Assembly (NCBI RefSeq): GCF_903819335.1
Contig: NZ_CAIJDE010000034.1
Coordinates: forward strand, 248,001-312,000
DNA from: Flavobacterium panici
Lineage (GTDB): Bacteria; Bacteroidota; Bacteroidia; Flavobacteriales; Flavobacteriaceae
Length of the DNA: 64,000 nt
Reading direction: 5' to 3'
Positions within the stretch are counted from its first letter, which is position 1, and each line of letters opens with the position of its first letter. This document shows positions 9,336 through 18,861 of the stretch, in pieces. The position numbers and the translations under genes were made by a program. The notes under the pieces were generated by a model that saw only the letters and a list, made by a program, of their open reading frames with translations, searched no databases and was not told where the DNA came from.

Positions 9336-9373
9336 AAAAAAGCCTTTTTGAATTTCAAAAAGGCTTTTTTTTA
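9336..9373. terminator. Terminator downstream of the Bax-inhibitor-like gene
   Basis: AGCCTTTTTGAA pairs with TTCAAAAAGGCT, flanked by an A-run and a T-run, just past the stop codon at 9389 on the minus strand. It could work in both directions. Confidence 0.8.
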
Positions 9374-9388
9374 TGTGTAAAGAAAATT

Positions 9389-10162
9389 TTAATTCTTACT
9401 TGACAATTTAGATAATAATCTTAAAAATTCGATATACAACCAAACTAATGTGATCATTAATCCCATTGCACCATACCATTCCATGAATTTTGGCATTCTT
9501 TCCTGAACACCTTTTTCAATTAGGTCAAAATCTAAGAATAGGTTTAAAGCAGCAATTATAATTACAAAAACGCTAATTCCAATACTCATCATTCCATTTC
9601 CGTAATGAACCGGAGTAAAATTAAAAATTAAAGAAGCAATCCATGAAATTAGATAATAAGTTGCAATAGCAAGAGTAGCAGCAATTACAACTGATTTGAA
9701 TTGTTCTGTAACTTTTACGATTTTAAATTTGTATAAACCTAAACAAACTAAGAAAGTAACCAATGTAGCTCCAACTGCGTTTATTACAATTCCAGGATAC
9801 ATAGCTTCAAAAATAGCCGAGATTCCTCCAATGAATAATCCTTCAAATAAGGCATAACCCGGAGCAAGATACGGTGATAATTGTGGTTTAAATGCAGAAA
9901 TTAAAACAAGAACAAATCCAACAATTGCACCTCCAATAGCAGGCAGCATAATGTTCAGTCCGTTAAAAGCCATCCACCATGTTACCATAGCAGCGCCGCA
10001 TAATATTAAAAATAAAATAGCTGATTTATTAATCGTACCAGACAAAGTCATTTCCTGATTGTAATCAATAATCTTTGCTTCGTGTACTTCTTCAGCTCTT
10101 GAAACAGCATTTGATGAAAAACGCTTGTTACTTAAAAAAGGATTTTTTGAATTGAAGGCCAT
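9389..10162 (-). CDS. Bax inhibitor-1/YccA family membrane protein
   Basis: The 257-aa protein has a hydrophilic N-terminus of about 45 residues followed by roughly seven hydrophobic helices, the normal layout of the BI-1/YccA (TMBIM) family. The segment GYALFEGLFIGGISAIFE is a recognisable family helix, and the C-terminal helix has acidic positions (NLFLDFDLIE, LYIEFLRLL) like those implicated in pH-dependent Ca2+ leak in the family. In bacteria the role is loosely linked to membrane-protein quality control (YccA with FtsH). A TATATTTG -7 element is visible upstream on the minus strand at 10186-10193 without a clear -33 box. It appears monocistronic. Confidence 0.85.
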   Translation of the reverse strand: MAFNSKNPFLSNKRFSSNAVSRAEEVHEAKIIDYNQEMTLSGTINKSAILFLILCGAAMVTWWMAFNGLNIMLPAIGGAIVGFVLVLISAFKPQLSPYLAPGYALFEGLFIGGISAIFEAMYPGIVINAVGATLVTFLVCLGLYKFKIVKVTEQFKSVVIAATLAIATYYLISWIASLIFNFTPVHYGNGMMSIGISVFVIIIAALNLFLDFDLIEKGVQERMPKFMEWYGAMGLMITLVWLYIEFLRLLSKLSSKN

Positions 10163-10269
10163 AGTTTTTATGCTTTTAGTGAACCCAAATATATGGAGTT
10201 TTTTTGAAGTCTGTAATTTAACTTTAAATTTTTAACATGAAATTTTCTTTTGAAAACTGCTGTAAAACA

Positions 10270-10308
10270 AAAAATCCACCAAAAGAAACTTTTGATGGAT
10301 TTGTATAT
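10270..10308 (-). terminator. Terminator of the nuo operon
   Basis: The stem AAATCCACCAAAAG (10272-10285) pairs with 10289-10302 with one G-U pair and a 3-nt loop, and is followed on the minus strand by a T-run. It lies just after the nuoN stop at 10325. Confidence 0.8.
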
Positions 10309-10324
10309 TTTTTAATCTGAATTT

Positions 10325-11716
10325 TTAATTCAATAGATCTAAAACTAATGAAGGGAATAAACCTAAAGCAATATTTAAACCAATAGAAATAATTGCAACG
10401 GCATAAATAAGGAATGGTTTTCCTGTACGCTCTTCATTTGGTTCTTTAGAATACATGGCCAAAATTAATTTGAAATAATAACCAACACTTATAATAGAGT
10501 TGATTACTGCAACAATTACAATAGCAACATAACCAGCATGAAGTGCCTGATCAAATAAGAATAATTTTGCAAAGAATCCTGAGAAAATCGGAATACCGGC
10601 CATAGACAATAATGAACCAGTCAAGATTGCAGCTAATAATGGATTCGTTTTTCCTAAACCGTGAAAGTTTACGATATCTTCGTTATCCTGATTTTTACAT
10701 ACATATAAAATAACGCTGAATGCAGCAATACCAGCTAAAGCGTAAGCAGCAGTATAATACAATAAAACTCCTGCAGAAGTTGCAATAGTTAAGAATGTAA
10801 TTAACATGAAACCTGCGTGAGAGATTCCAGAGAATGCCAGCATACGTTTTACATTTACCTGACGTAACGCCATTATATTTCCAACGGTCATAGAAGCAAT
10901 TGAAATTACAAGAATAATATTTTCAAATGTTCCTAAAAGATCCTGATTTTCCAAAGAAGGAATTAAATTCAATCCTGAAACTAATTTAAATAATGTTGCA
11001 ATCGCTATTACTTTTGCTAACGTACTCATTAAAGCAGTTGTTAAAGCTGGAGAACCTTCGTAAACGTCTGGTGCCCAAAAGTGAAAAGGTACTGCTGCAA
11101 TTTTAAAGAACATTCCAATTGTCATTAAAATCATTCCGATAGGAAACCAGATTGGTAACTCAGCAGATAAAGAACTTTCGTGAATTTCTGCAATATCAAA
11201 AGTTCCCATAGCTCCGTAAATCAAACAAATTCCGAATAAGATAATTCCAGATGCGAAAGATCCCATTAAGAAATATTTCATACCTGCTTCATTACTTTTA
11301 ATGTTCAAACGATCGCTCGCTGCAAGAACATATAATGCGATAGATAAAATTTCGATTCCAAGGAAAAACATCGATAAGTTTCCAAAAGAAACCATAGCAA
11401 CTCCTCCGGCTAATAAAAATACTTTTATAGCGATATAATCGGAGATTTTTGTCTGATGATTTTCGTAAAAATTATGGCTTAATGCTACAAGGAAAATAGT
11501 TAAAATAATAAACAATGATGAAAAAGCAGTCGAGAATTTACTCACCGTAATCATGTTATTGTAATAACTTGCTGTTGTTCCAAATTCGTAAAAGTTTAGT
11601 GCCAAAACTCCCAATAAACCTAAAATGGTAAACGGAACAATGCCTTTTCTAAAATTTAGAATTTCAAACAATAGGCAGAAAATACCCAATCCTGTTATAG
11701 CTATTAATGTATTCAT
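10325..11716 (-). CDS. nuoN: NADH-quinone oxidoreductase subunit N
   Basis: The 463-aa protein has about 14 hydrophobic helices. It is one of the three antiporter-like proton-pumping subunits in the membrane arm of respiratory complex I. The conserved proton-channel region is visible as FHFWAPDVYEGSP in a broken helix and the Lys in FSGISHAGFML/RQVNVKRMLAFS. It is the last gene of the operon, 56 bp after nuoM, and is followed by a terminator. Position and length fit NuoN in every respect. Confidence 0.95.
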   Translation of the reverse strand: MNTLIAITGLGIFCLLFEILNFRKGIVPFTILGLLGVLALNFYEFGTTASYYNNMITVSKFSTAFSSLFIILTIFLVALSHNFYENHQTKISDYIAIKVFLLAGGVAMVSFGNLSMFFLGIEILSIALYVLAASDRLNIKSNEAGMKYFLMGSFASGIILFGICLIYGAMGTFDIAEIHESSLSAELPIWFPIGMILMTIGMFFKIAAVPFHFWAPDVYEGSPALTTALMSTLAKVIAIATLFKLVSGLNLIPSLENQDLLGTFENIILVISIASMTVGNIMALRQVNVKRMLAFSGISHAGFMLITFLTIATSAGVLLYYTAAYALAGIAAFSVILYVCKNQDNEDIVNFHGLGKTNPLLAAILTGSLLSMAGIPIFSGFFAKLFLFDQALHAGYVAIVIVAVINSIISVGYYFKLILAMYSKEPNEERTGKPFLIYAVAIISIGLNIALGLFPSLVLDLLN

Positions 11717-11772
11717 TTTTGTTTTTTTGATTTAGGAAATCTAAAACGCCCTAATTTATTTTATTTAAAATA

Positions 11773-13212
11773 TTAATTTTTATTGATAACGTTTAAAATC
11801 GTTTCTAAACTTGGAGTAATCAAATCTGTAATTGGTTTTGGATAAAATCCAAAGAATATTAAAACAGCAATAATCGCAACTAAAGAAATTCCTTCGTTAA
11901 CAGAAACATCAGCAAAAGTTTTTGAATTTGTTTCGCCCAACATTACGTTTTGGAACATTTTCAACATATAGTAAGCTCCTAAAATAATCGTTGTTCCGCC
12001 TAAAACAGCAAACCAAATGTTTATTTGAGAAAGGCTGTATAGTACAGTAAACTCTCCAACAAAGTTAAATGTAGTTGGTAAAGCAACAGATGCCAAAACC
12101 AAAATTAAAAACATTGAAGTGAATTTTGGAGATTGTGTACGGATTCCGCCTAACTCGCTAATATTTCTAGTTTCAAATCTTCTGTAGATAATTTCTGCAG
12201 CATAGAATAATCCAACAACCACAAAACCGTGAGCGATCATTTGTAAAACGGCACCTCGGAAACCATCAAGAGTTAAAGTGTAAGATCCCGCAGCAATTAA
12301 TCCAACGTGAGCAAGAGATGAATAAGCTAATAATTTCTTTAAATCTTTTTGTCTTAAAGCTACGATTGAACCGTAGATAACGCCTGCAATTCCTAAAGCA
12401 ATAAAAATATTCATGTATTCTTTTGCAGCAAGAGGTGCAATTGGCAACTGCCAGCGAATAACACTGTATAATCCCATTTTAAGCATGATACCAGATAAAA
12501 GCATTGTTCCGACAGTTGGTGCTTTTTGGTACACATTTGCCTGCCATGTATGGAAAGGAATAATAGGAATTTTGATCGCATAAGCTAAGAAGAAAGCAAG
12601 GAAAATCCAAAGCTGTTCGCAAGCAGATAATTGTACTTTATATAAATCTTCAATTAAGAAAGAACCTGCTTTTTGGTATAAATAGATAAAAGCAGTCAAC
12701 ATAAACAACGAACCTGCAAGTGTGTAAATAAAGAATTTAACCACTGCTTTTCTGCGTTCTTCAGCATCACCGTTACCCCAAATAAGAGCAATAAAGTAAA
12801 TAGGAATAAGAGCTAACTCCCAGAAAATATAATATAAAAGACCATCTGCAGCAAGGAAAGTTCCTGTCATAGCAAATGCCATAAATAAAATCAGAGCATA
12901 AAAAGCTTTTGAGTTTTTATATTCATTCCCGAAAGAAGAGAATATAATAATTGGAGTTAAAGCCGTTGTCAATAAAAGCATGGCAAGACCTAACCCGTCA
13001 GCATTTAGCGCAAAAGAAATTTTAGGCTGATTGATCCACGCATTGATAAGACTGATATTTTCTCCAGCATTAAAATGGTTTAACAATACAACCGAACAGC
13101 CTAAAGCTGCCAAACTAAAGAACAAAGCTACTTTTGAAGCGAGTTTGTCACCAGCAAAATAGGTGATAAATGCACCAACTAAAAGAATAATTAATATAAG
13201 AGAAACGTTCAT
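11773..13212 (-). CDS. nuoM: NADH-quinone oxidoreductase subunit M
   Basis: The 479-aa polytopic protein is an antiporter-like proton-pumping subunit. Family landmarks are WELALIPIYFI with the channel Glu, IPFHTWQANVYQKAPT in the broken helix, and RQKDLKKLLAYSSLAHVG with the central Lys. It lies between nuoL (10 bp upstream) and nuoN, the standard order. It is somewhat shorter than E. coli NuoM (about 509 aa), within the usual range. Confidence 0.95.
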   Translation of the reverse strand: MNVSLILIILLVGAFITYFAGDKLASKVALFFSLAALGCSVVLLNHFNAGENISLINAWINQPKISFALNADGLGLAMLLLTTALTPIIIFSSFGNEYKNSKAFYALILFMAFAMTGTFLAADGLLYYIFWELALIPIYFIALIWGNGDAEERRKAVVKFFIYTLAGSLFMLTAFIYLYQKAGSFLIEDLYKVQLSACEQLWIFLAFFLAYAIKIPIIPFHTWQANVYQKAPTVGTMLLSGIMLKMGLYSVIRWQLPIAPLAAKEYMNIFIALGIAGVIYGSIVALRQKDLKKLLAYSSLAHVGLIAAGSYTLTLDGFRGAVLQMIAHGFVVVGLFYAAEIIYRRFETRNISELGGIRTQSPKFTSMFLILVLASVALPTTFNFVGEFTVLYSLSQINIWFAVLGGTTIILGAYYMLKMFQNVMLGETNSKTFADVSVNEGISLVAIIAVLIFFGFYPKPITDLITPSLETILNVINKN

Positions 13213-13222
13213 AGTTATAAAA

Positions 13223-15106
13223 TTATTGAGCTAAAAATATATAAGAAACAATCGCGCAAAGACCTAAAACGAAAGCAAAAAGATATAATCCAATACTTCC
13301 TGTCTGTAGTTTTTTACCCTGAAACGCCAATTCGTTTGCTGCTTTTCCTAATCCAAAAACAACTGCCGATAATCCCGTTTCAATATAGTCTCTAAAGAAT
13401 CTTGATAATGCATTTACAGAACGAACAAAAATCGCATCGTAAGCTTCATCTACATAATATTTGTTATACAACACTTTTGTTAAGCCTGTAATATTTTCGT
13501 CAGCTTCAGGAACATTGTCTTGTTTGAAGTATTTGATATAAGCAATTAAAATTCCTAACAATCCGCCTAAAACAGCAACTCCCATTAAAGTATATTCTGT
13601 TGCGCCCAAATGATGTTCTTCGCCAGCCACTTTTGTGAAAAGAGGTGCTAAATATTCATTTAACCAGCTGTTTCCAGGTAAACTAATTAATCCTCCAAAA
13701 GTTACTAAAAGAGCTAAAATCATTAAAGGGAAAGTAATTAAACCGTCACTTTCATGTAAATGATGTTTTTGTTCTTCAGTTCCTCTAAAATCTTTAAAGA
13801 AAGTTAAGAACATCAATCTGAACATATAGAAAGCTGTCATGATTGAAGCAATAGATCCAACAACATATAATGGAATACTGTGGTGGAAAGCAGTCAATAA
13901 AATTTCATCTTTTGAGAAGAAACCTGAGAAAAACGGAACTCCAGAAATAGCCAATGAAGAAACCAACATTGTCCAGAAAGTGATTGGCATTGCTTTACGC
14001 AATCCTCCCATTTTACGCATATCCTGCTCACCGTGTAAACCGTGAATTACAGAACCAGATCCTAAGAATAAACAAGCTTTAAAGAAAGCGTGTGTGATTA
14101 CGTGGAAAACTGCTACTTCATAAGCCCCAAATCCTAATGCCAAGAACATTAATCCTAATTGAGAAACTGTAGAATAAGCTAATACTTTTTTAATATCAGT
14201 TTGTACTAAACCAATTGTAGCAGCAACTAATGAAGTTATCGCTCCAACAATTGCAATTACAGTCTGCACATCTGTTGCAAGATCAAAAACAAAGTTCAAT
14301 CTCGTTACCATAAAAATACCAGCTGTTACCATCGTAGCAGCGTGGATTAATGCAGAAACAGGAGTTGGTCCTGCCATCGCATCTGGTAACCAAGTGTACA
14401 ACGGAATTTGAGCAGATTTACCACAAGCTCCAATAAACAGACATAAAGCGGCTAAAGAAAGTAATGGTAAATTTAAGTTTGTCGCTCCTGCGATTGCAGT
14501 TTTTAAAGTGGCATAATCTAAAGTTGAGAACATTGAACCAATAATGAACATACCAATTAAAAGACCTAAATCTCCAATTCTGTTCATGATAAAAGCCTTT
14601 TTTGCAGCATCGTTATAATCCTGGTTTTTATGCCAGAACCCGATAAGTAAATAAGAGCAAAGTCCAACACCTTCCCAACCAATAAATAATACTAATAAGT
14701 TGCTTCCAATTACAAGTGTAATCATAAAGAATACGAACAGATTTAAATACGCAAAAAACTTGTGCATATTTTCATCATCATGCATGTAACTGATAGAGTA
14801 TAAATGAATCAAAGATCCAATTCCGGTTACGAATAATAACCACAGAACAGATAACTGATCTAATAAAAATCCAAGATTGATTTTTAGATTACTAATTTGA
14901 ATCCAGTCAAATAAAGTAACTTCAATTCCTTTTCCGGTTGAAGTTATTTGATTAAAAAGAACTAGAGTAACTATAAAAGAAACAGCCACGGCAGCAGTTC
15001 CGATGATTCCCGAAACTGTTTTCCCCAAGCTTTTTCCAAAGAAAACATTGATTAAAAATCCTAAAAAAGGAGCTAAAACTAAAACTAAAGCTAAATTGGT
15101 ATCCAT
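13223..15106 (-). CDS. nuoL: NADH-quinone oxidoreductase subunit L
   Basis: The 627-aa protein is the distal antiporter-like subunit with the long C-terminal lateral helix. Landmarks include WEGVGLCSYLLIGFW (channel Glu), QIPLYTWLPDAMAGPTPVSALIHAATMVTAG and QTDIKKVLAYSTVSQLG. An amphipathic segment and final hydrophobic helix (LYLFAFVLGLCAIVSYIFL) form the expected C-terminal arm. It starts 7 bp after the nuoK stop. Confidence 0.96.
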   Translation of the reverse strand: MDTNLALVLVLAPFLGFLINVFFGKSLGKTVSGIIGTAAVAVSFIVTLVLFNQITSTGKGIEVTLFDWIQISNLKINLGFLLDQLSVLWLLFVTGIGSLIHLYSISYMHDDENMHKFFAYLNLFVFFMITLVIGSNLLVLFIGWEGVGLCSYLLIGFWHKNQDYNDAAKKAFIMNRIGDLGLLIGMFIIGSMFSTLDYATLKTAIAGATNLNLPLLSLAALCLFIGACGKSAQIPLYTWLPDAMAGPTPVSALIHAATMVTAGIFMVTRLNFVFDLATDVQTVIAIVGAITSLVAATIGLVQTDIKKVLAYSTVSQLGLMFLALGFGAYEVAVFHVITHAFFKACLFLGSGSVIHGLHGEQDMRKMGGLRKAMPITFWTMLVSSLAISGVPFFSGFFSKDEILLTAFHHSIPLYVVGSIASIMTAFYMFRLMFLTFFKDFRGTEEQKHHLHESDGLITFPLMILALLVTFGGLISLPGNSWLNEYLAPLFTKVAGEEHHLGATEYTLMGVAVLGGLLGILIAYIKYFKQDNVPEADENITGLTKVLYNKYYVDEAYDAIFVRSVNALSRFFRDYIETGLSAVVFGLGKAANELAFQGKKLQTGSIGLYLFAFVLGLCAIVSYIFLAQ

Positions 15107-15113
15107 TTCTATT

Positions 15114-15434
15114 TTATCCTTTTAAATTTTTTAAATTATCGATACTAATTGAACCGATGTTTCTGAAAATAGAAACTAAAATCGCCAATCCTACCGCAAC
15201 TTCAGCAGCAGCAACCGCCATCGAAAAGAATACAAAAACTTGTCCTTGTGCATCCTGATGGTAAGTTGAAAAAGCCACAAATAAAAGGTTTACTGCATTT
15301 AGCATGATCTCGATAGACATGAAAACGATAATTGAATTTCGTCTGTACAATACACCAAAAACACCAATACAAAAAAGTACAACACTTAAAAAGATGTAAT
15401 TTTCAATACCTATTTGATTTAATATATTACCCAT
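15114..15434 (-). CDS. nuoK: NADH-quinone oxidoreductase subunit K
   Basis: The 106-aa three-helix protein carries the conserved membrane glutamates of Nuo[14 protein letters not shown] (helix 2) and [12 protein letters not shown] (helix 3). These take part in coupling between the quinone site and the pumps. Its ATG shares a base with the nuoJ stop codon (overlap at 15434), indicating translational coupling. Confidence 0.96.
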   Translation of the reverse strand: MGNILNQIGIENYIFLSVVLFCIGVFGVLYRRNSIIVFMSIEIMLNAVNLLFVAFSTYHQDAQGQVFVFFSMAVAAAEVAVGLAILVSIFRNIGSISIDNLKNLKG

Positions 15435-15973
15435 TATTTATTTAATTTTTCTTTTTTAGACAATAATACAGTTCCAATCATCGCAACCAAAAGTAAAATC
15501 GAAGCAAATTCAAAAGGTACCATATATTCGTTCAACAATATTTTACCCAATACTTTAATAGATTGGAAATCTTCTCCGGTTGAATCATAATCTCCAACAA
15601 TTGGTTTAGAATTGATGAAAATTGCAATTAAAACAATAACAATTAAACAGAAAGAAACAATCGCTCCTAAACGTGTAATCCTTGGGCGGTGTACATCTTT
15701 TTGTTCGTTAAGATTCATCAACATAATCGTAAACAGGAACAAAATCATAATCGCTCCAGAATAAACAATTATATGTACAACAGCTAAAAATTGAGAGTTC
15801 AATAATAAATAATGACCAGCGATAGAGAAAAAACAAATCACTAAGTAAATAGCAGAGTGAATAGGGTTTCGGCTAAAAATGGTTAAAAAGGCAGTTATTA
15901 CTGTAATAAACGCTAAAATACAAAATATAACACCTACAGGAGTTGCGTTTGCGAAATCAGGAATATGTATCAT
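15434..15973 (-). CDS. nuoJ: NADH-quinone oxidoreductase subunit J
   Basis: The 179-aa membrane subunit contains the NuoJ helix-3 region ([30 protein letters not shown]) whose pi-bulge and Tyr are family features. It directly abuts nuoI (15974) and overlaps nuoK by one base. It has about five transmembrane segments and normal length. Confidence 0.95.
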   Translation of the reverse strand: MIHIPDFANATPVGVIFCILAFITVITAFLTIFSRNPIHSAIYLVICFFSIAGHYLLLNSQFLAVVHIIVYSGAIMILFLFTIMLMNLNEQKDVHRPRITRLGAIVSFCLIVIVLIAIFINSKPIVGDYDSTGEDFQSIKVLGKILLNEYMVPFEFASILLLVAMIGTVLLSKKEKLNK

Positions 15974-16519
15974 TTAGTTAGCGTTATTAAGTTGTGAATT
16001 TTTAATAGCCATTTCTAAAGGCATCACTAATTTGTCTTTTCCAAAAATGAAATCTTCTCTTTCATAACTTGCAGGAACTAAAACCTTAGAAGTTGTCAAA
16101 TAAATAGCATCTTTTGGACAAGCCTCTTCACATAAACCACAGAAAATACAACGAAGCATATTTATTTCATAAATCGAAGCATATTTTTCTTCTCTGTATA
16201 AATGTTTCTCGTCTGGCTTACGTTCAGCAGCTTTCATTGTAATAGCTTCTGCAGGGCATGATAAAGCACATAATCCGCATGCAGTACAATTTTCACGACC
16301 TTGCTCATCACGTTTCAACATGTGCTGACCACGATAAACCGGGCTCATTTCACGAACTTGCTCCGGATAATGAATCGTAATTTTTTTTCTAAAAAGGTGC
16401 TTAAGCGTAATCGCCAAACCTTTTACAATCGCCACAAGATACAATCGTTCAATAAAAGTCATCTCTTTATTAGAGACCACTTTTTTTCTACCCGATAATG
16501 ATATAGTTTCTATTGACAT
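15974..16519 (-). CDS. nuoI: NADH-quinone oxidoreductase subunit I
   Basis: The 181-aa ferredoxin-like subunit has two complete [4Fe-4S] motifs, CTACGLCALSCP and CIFCGLCEEACP, which hold clusters N6a and N6b near the quinone end of the peripheral arm. An N-terminal amphipathic/hydrophobic helix (FIERLYLVAIVKGLAITLKHLF) anchors it to the membrane. It is separated from nuoH by a 162-bp gap holding a repeat element. Confidence 0.96.
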   Translation of the reverse strand: MSIETISLSGRKKVVSNKEMTFIERLYLVAIVKGLAITLKHLFRKKITIHYPEQVREMSPVYRGQHMLKRDEQGRENCTACGLCALSCPAEAITMKAAERKPDEKHLYREEKYASIYEINMLRCIFCGLCEEACPKDAIYLTTSKVLVPASYEREDFIFGKDKLVMPLEMAIKNSQLNNAN

Positions 16520-16591
16520 TTTTTAATCTATGATTTATGATTTACAATTTGAGTTCAGTCAAATTCAAAATCTATTTTTATTTTTATTTGA

Positions 16592-16668
16592 AGCTAATCC
16601 TGCTATCCGCTGTATCTTTAATTTTTCTAAAGAAAAAAATTAAAGGATGCCGCTTCTATCAGGGCTAG
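16592..16668. repeat. Imperfect inverted-repeat element between nuoH and nuoI
   Basis: The arms CCGCTGTATCTTTAATTTTT and its near-complement (GGATGCCGC with AAATTAAA before it) surround a short A/T centre. Outer words AGCTAATCCTGC and CAGGGCT extend the dyad. The element fills an otherwise empty operon gap (16520-16681) and resembles intergenic repeats I associate with Flavobacterium genomes. Outer limits are approximate. Confidence 0.6.
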
Positions 16669-16681
16669 GGCATTACGGTTC

Positions 16682-17734
16682 TTAGAATCCTAAAGCGGCT
16701 GCGATATCGTGTCTTAAAATAACAGCGCCCGTAATCATAATATTAATAATCGAAAGCGGAATCAAAATTCTCCAGCCTAAGTTCATTAATTGGTCGTATC
16801 TAAATCTTGGAATTGTCCAGCGTACCCACATGTAAAAGAATATGAAGAAACATATTTTTACAAACAATACAGCAATTCCTAAAAGATTAGCGGTATTTAC
16901 TCCAACATTTTCTACCATCCACTGCATTCCAGGATAGTTATAACCTCCAAAGAATAATACAGAAATAATAGTAGCAGAGATAAACATACTTGCATATTCA
17001 GCAAATAAATAGAATCCCATTTTCATTGACGAATATTCTGTGTGGTAACCTCCAATTAATTCGTTTTCACATTCTGCTAAATCGAACGGAGTTCTGTTAG
17101 TTTCTGCAAATGAACAAATTAAGAATATTAAAAACGAAACTGGCTGATAAAAAACATTCCAGTTCATTCCTTGCTGCTGTAATGAAATTTCTTTTAAACT
17201 CATTGTTCCGGTCATCATCAACAGTGCAATCATTGATAATCCCATAGCAACTTCATAAGAAACCATTTGAGAAGCTGCACGAACAGCCCCCATTAATGAG
17301 AATTTATTGTTAGAAGCCCATCCACCAATCATGATACCGTAAACTCCAACAGAAAGAACTCCAAAAATGTATAATAAAGCAATATTTACATCTGTTGCCT
17401 GAAGAATAATATCTCTTCCAAAAAGATGAAGTCTGTCTCCCCATGGAATTACAGCACTTGTCATCAAAGCTGTACTCATGGCAATTGCCGGACCTACAAC
17501 GAATAAAAATCTGTTTGGCGTGTTTGGGAAAAATTCTTCTTTAGAGAATAATTTCATACCATCGGCAAGCGGCTGTAATAAACCTCCCCAACCTGCACGG
17601 TTTGGTCCAACACGATCCTGAAGAAAAGCAGCAACTTTACGTTCTGCCCAGGTAGAATACATTGCCATAATCATTGTTACCGCAAAAACGACAACAATAA
17701 CAACACTTTTTTCTATAATAAATGCACTTTCCAT
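16682..17734 (-). CDS. nuoH: NADH-quinone oxidoreductase subunit H
   Basis: The 350-aa membrane subunit forms the floor of the quinone chamber. Signature stretches are AERKVAAFLQDRVGPNRAG, GLLQPLADGMKLFSKE and FAETNRTPFDLAECENELIGGYHTEY, with acidic residues of the E-channel. Its start lies 3 bp downstream of the nuoG stop, giving tight coupling. Confidence 0.96.
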   Translation of the reverse strand: MESAFIIEKSVVIVVVFAVTMIMAMYSTWAERKVAAFLQDRVGPNRAGWGGLLQPLADGMKLFSKEEFFPNTPNRFLFVVGPAIAMSTALMTSAVIPWGDRLHLFGRDIILQATDVNIALLYIFGVLSVGVYGIMIGGWASNNKFSLMGAVRAASQMVSYEVAMGLSMIALLMMTGTMSLKEISLQQQGMNWNVFYQPVSFLIFLICSFAETNRTPFDLAECENELIGGYHTEYSSMKMGFYLFAEYASMFISATIISVLFFGGYNYPGMQWMVENVGVNTANLLGIAVLFVKICFFIFFYMWVRWTIPRFRYDQLMNLGWRILIPLSIINIMITGAVILRHDIAAALGF

Positions 17735-17737
17735 TTC

Positions 17738-18769
17738 TTAAGAATTTTTTTCATTAGTAGTTAATGGAATTGCAGCCATACTAATTTTTTTACGGTCGAT
17801 ATCGCGGCCTAAAAGAATATTCTTTTCAGTATCGATTTCAACTTTCTCTAATTTTTGAGTGTAGTTATTTTGATTGATAACAGAATCTTTTTCAAATTCT
17901 CTAGGTCCTTCAATAACCCAGTCATTTACATCTTTGTGATCAAAACGACAGCTGTTGCAAATGAATTCTTCTACTTCATGGTACTCATCTTTACGACCAG
18001 TCACACGTTGAATTTCTCCACCAAACATCCAAACTGTAGTTTTACCGCAGCATCCAGGAGTAGTACATTCTCTGTGTGCGTTATAAGGTTTATTAAACCA
18101 AACTCTTGATTTAAAACGGAAAGTTTTGTCAGTTAAAGCTCCAACCGGACAAACGTCAATCATGTTTCCAGAAAACTCATTGTCGATTGCTTTAGAAATT
18201 CCGGTTGAAATATTAGCGTGGTCACCACGATCTAATACTCCGTGAACTCTGTTGTCTGTCAATTGATCTGCAACTTGTACACATCTTTGGCATAAAATAC
18301 AACGGTTCATATGCAGTTGAATATTTGGACCAATATCTTCTGGTTCAAATGTTCTTTTTTCTTCAATAAAACGTGATTTTGGGTTTCCGTGCTCAAAACT
18401 TAAATTTTGAAGATCACATTCACCAGCCTGATCACAAATAGGGCAGTCTAATGGGTGGTTGATCAATAAAAATTCTGTTACAGATTTACGCGCCTCGGTA
18501 ACTCTGGCAGAAGATTTACTGTTTACTTCCATTCCGTCCATACATCCTGTTACACAAGATGCCATTAATTTTGGCATGGGTCTAGGGTCAGCTTCACTAC
18601 CTTTAGAAACTTCAACTAAACAACAACGACATTTACCGCCGCTGCCTTTTAATTTTGAGTAATAGCACATGGCTGGCGGCACCAAATCTCCACCAATCAT
18701 ACGTGCAGCCTGCAGGATCGTTGTTCCTGGCTCTACGTCTATACTTTGACCGTCTATGGTTACTTTCAT
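17738..18769 (-). CDS. nuoG: NADH-quinone oxidoreductase subunit G, short form without the molybdopterin-like domain
   Basis: The 343-aa protein keeps the iron-sulfur part of NuoG. It has the N-terminal [2Fe-2S] domain (Cys35, Cys47, Cys50), the HPLDCPICDQAGECDLQ site with a His ligand (N5), the CILCQRCVQ...DVCPVGAL site (N4), and the start of the next domain (ECTTPGCC...FICNSCRFDHKD). It then ends, whereas usual NuoG proteins continue for several hundred residues of molybdopterin-oxidoreductase fold. No remnant of that part is present: nuoH begins 3 bp later. The frame is intact, so this looks like a native compact form rather than a broken gene. It passes electrons from NuoE/F towards NuoI/B. 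Confidence 0.92.
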   Translation of the reverse strand: MKVTIDGQSIDVEPGTTILQAARMIGGDLVPPAMCYYSKLKGSGGKCRCCLVEVSKGSEADPRPMPKLMASCVTGCMDGMEVNSKSSARVTEARKSVTEFLLINHPLDCPICDQAGECDLQNLSFEHGNPKSRFIEEKRTFEPEDIGPNIQLHMNRCILCQRCVQVADQLTDNRVHGVLDRGDHANISTGISKAIDNEFSGNMIDVCPVGALTDKTFRFKSRVWFNKPYNAHRECTTPGCCGKTTVWMFGGEIQRVTGRKDEYHEVEEFICNSCRFDHKDVNDWVIEGPREFEKDSVINQNNYTQKLEKVEIDTEKNILLGRDIDRKKISMAAIPLTTNEKNS

Positions 18770-18861
18770 CTCTTTATGATTTGAATGTTGAAAGTCGGAA
18801 TATTTTAAAGAATTGCTGTCCTTTTAATATTATGAACTTTATAACTTTCTGCTTTTTATTT

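Larger units (their letters stand above)
8942..9388. other. Gene-free stretch upstream of the pectate lyase
   Basis: This 447-bp AT-rich stretch holds the palindrome at 9009-9022, a doubled TTTTTGTGGT word near 8971-8990 and the terminator of the Bax-inhibitor gene near 9336-9370. A minus-strand open frame at 9173-9358 overlaps that terminator and shows no family features, so no gene is called. Confidence 0.6.

Noticed and set aside
9173..9358. 61-aa minus-strand open frame rich in Lys/Phe/Ile/Asn
   Set aside because: AT-rich composition, overlaps a clear terminator, and shows no signal or domain; treated as chance.
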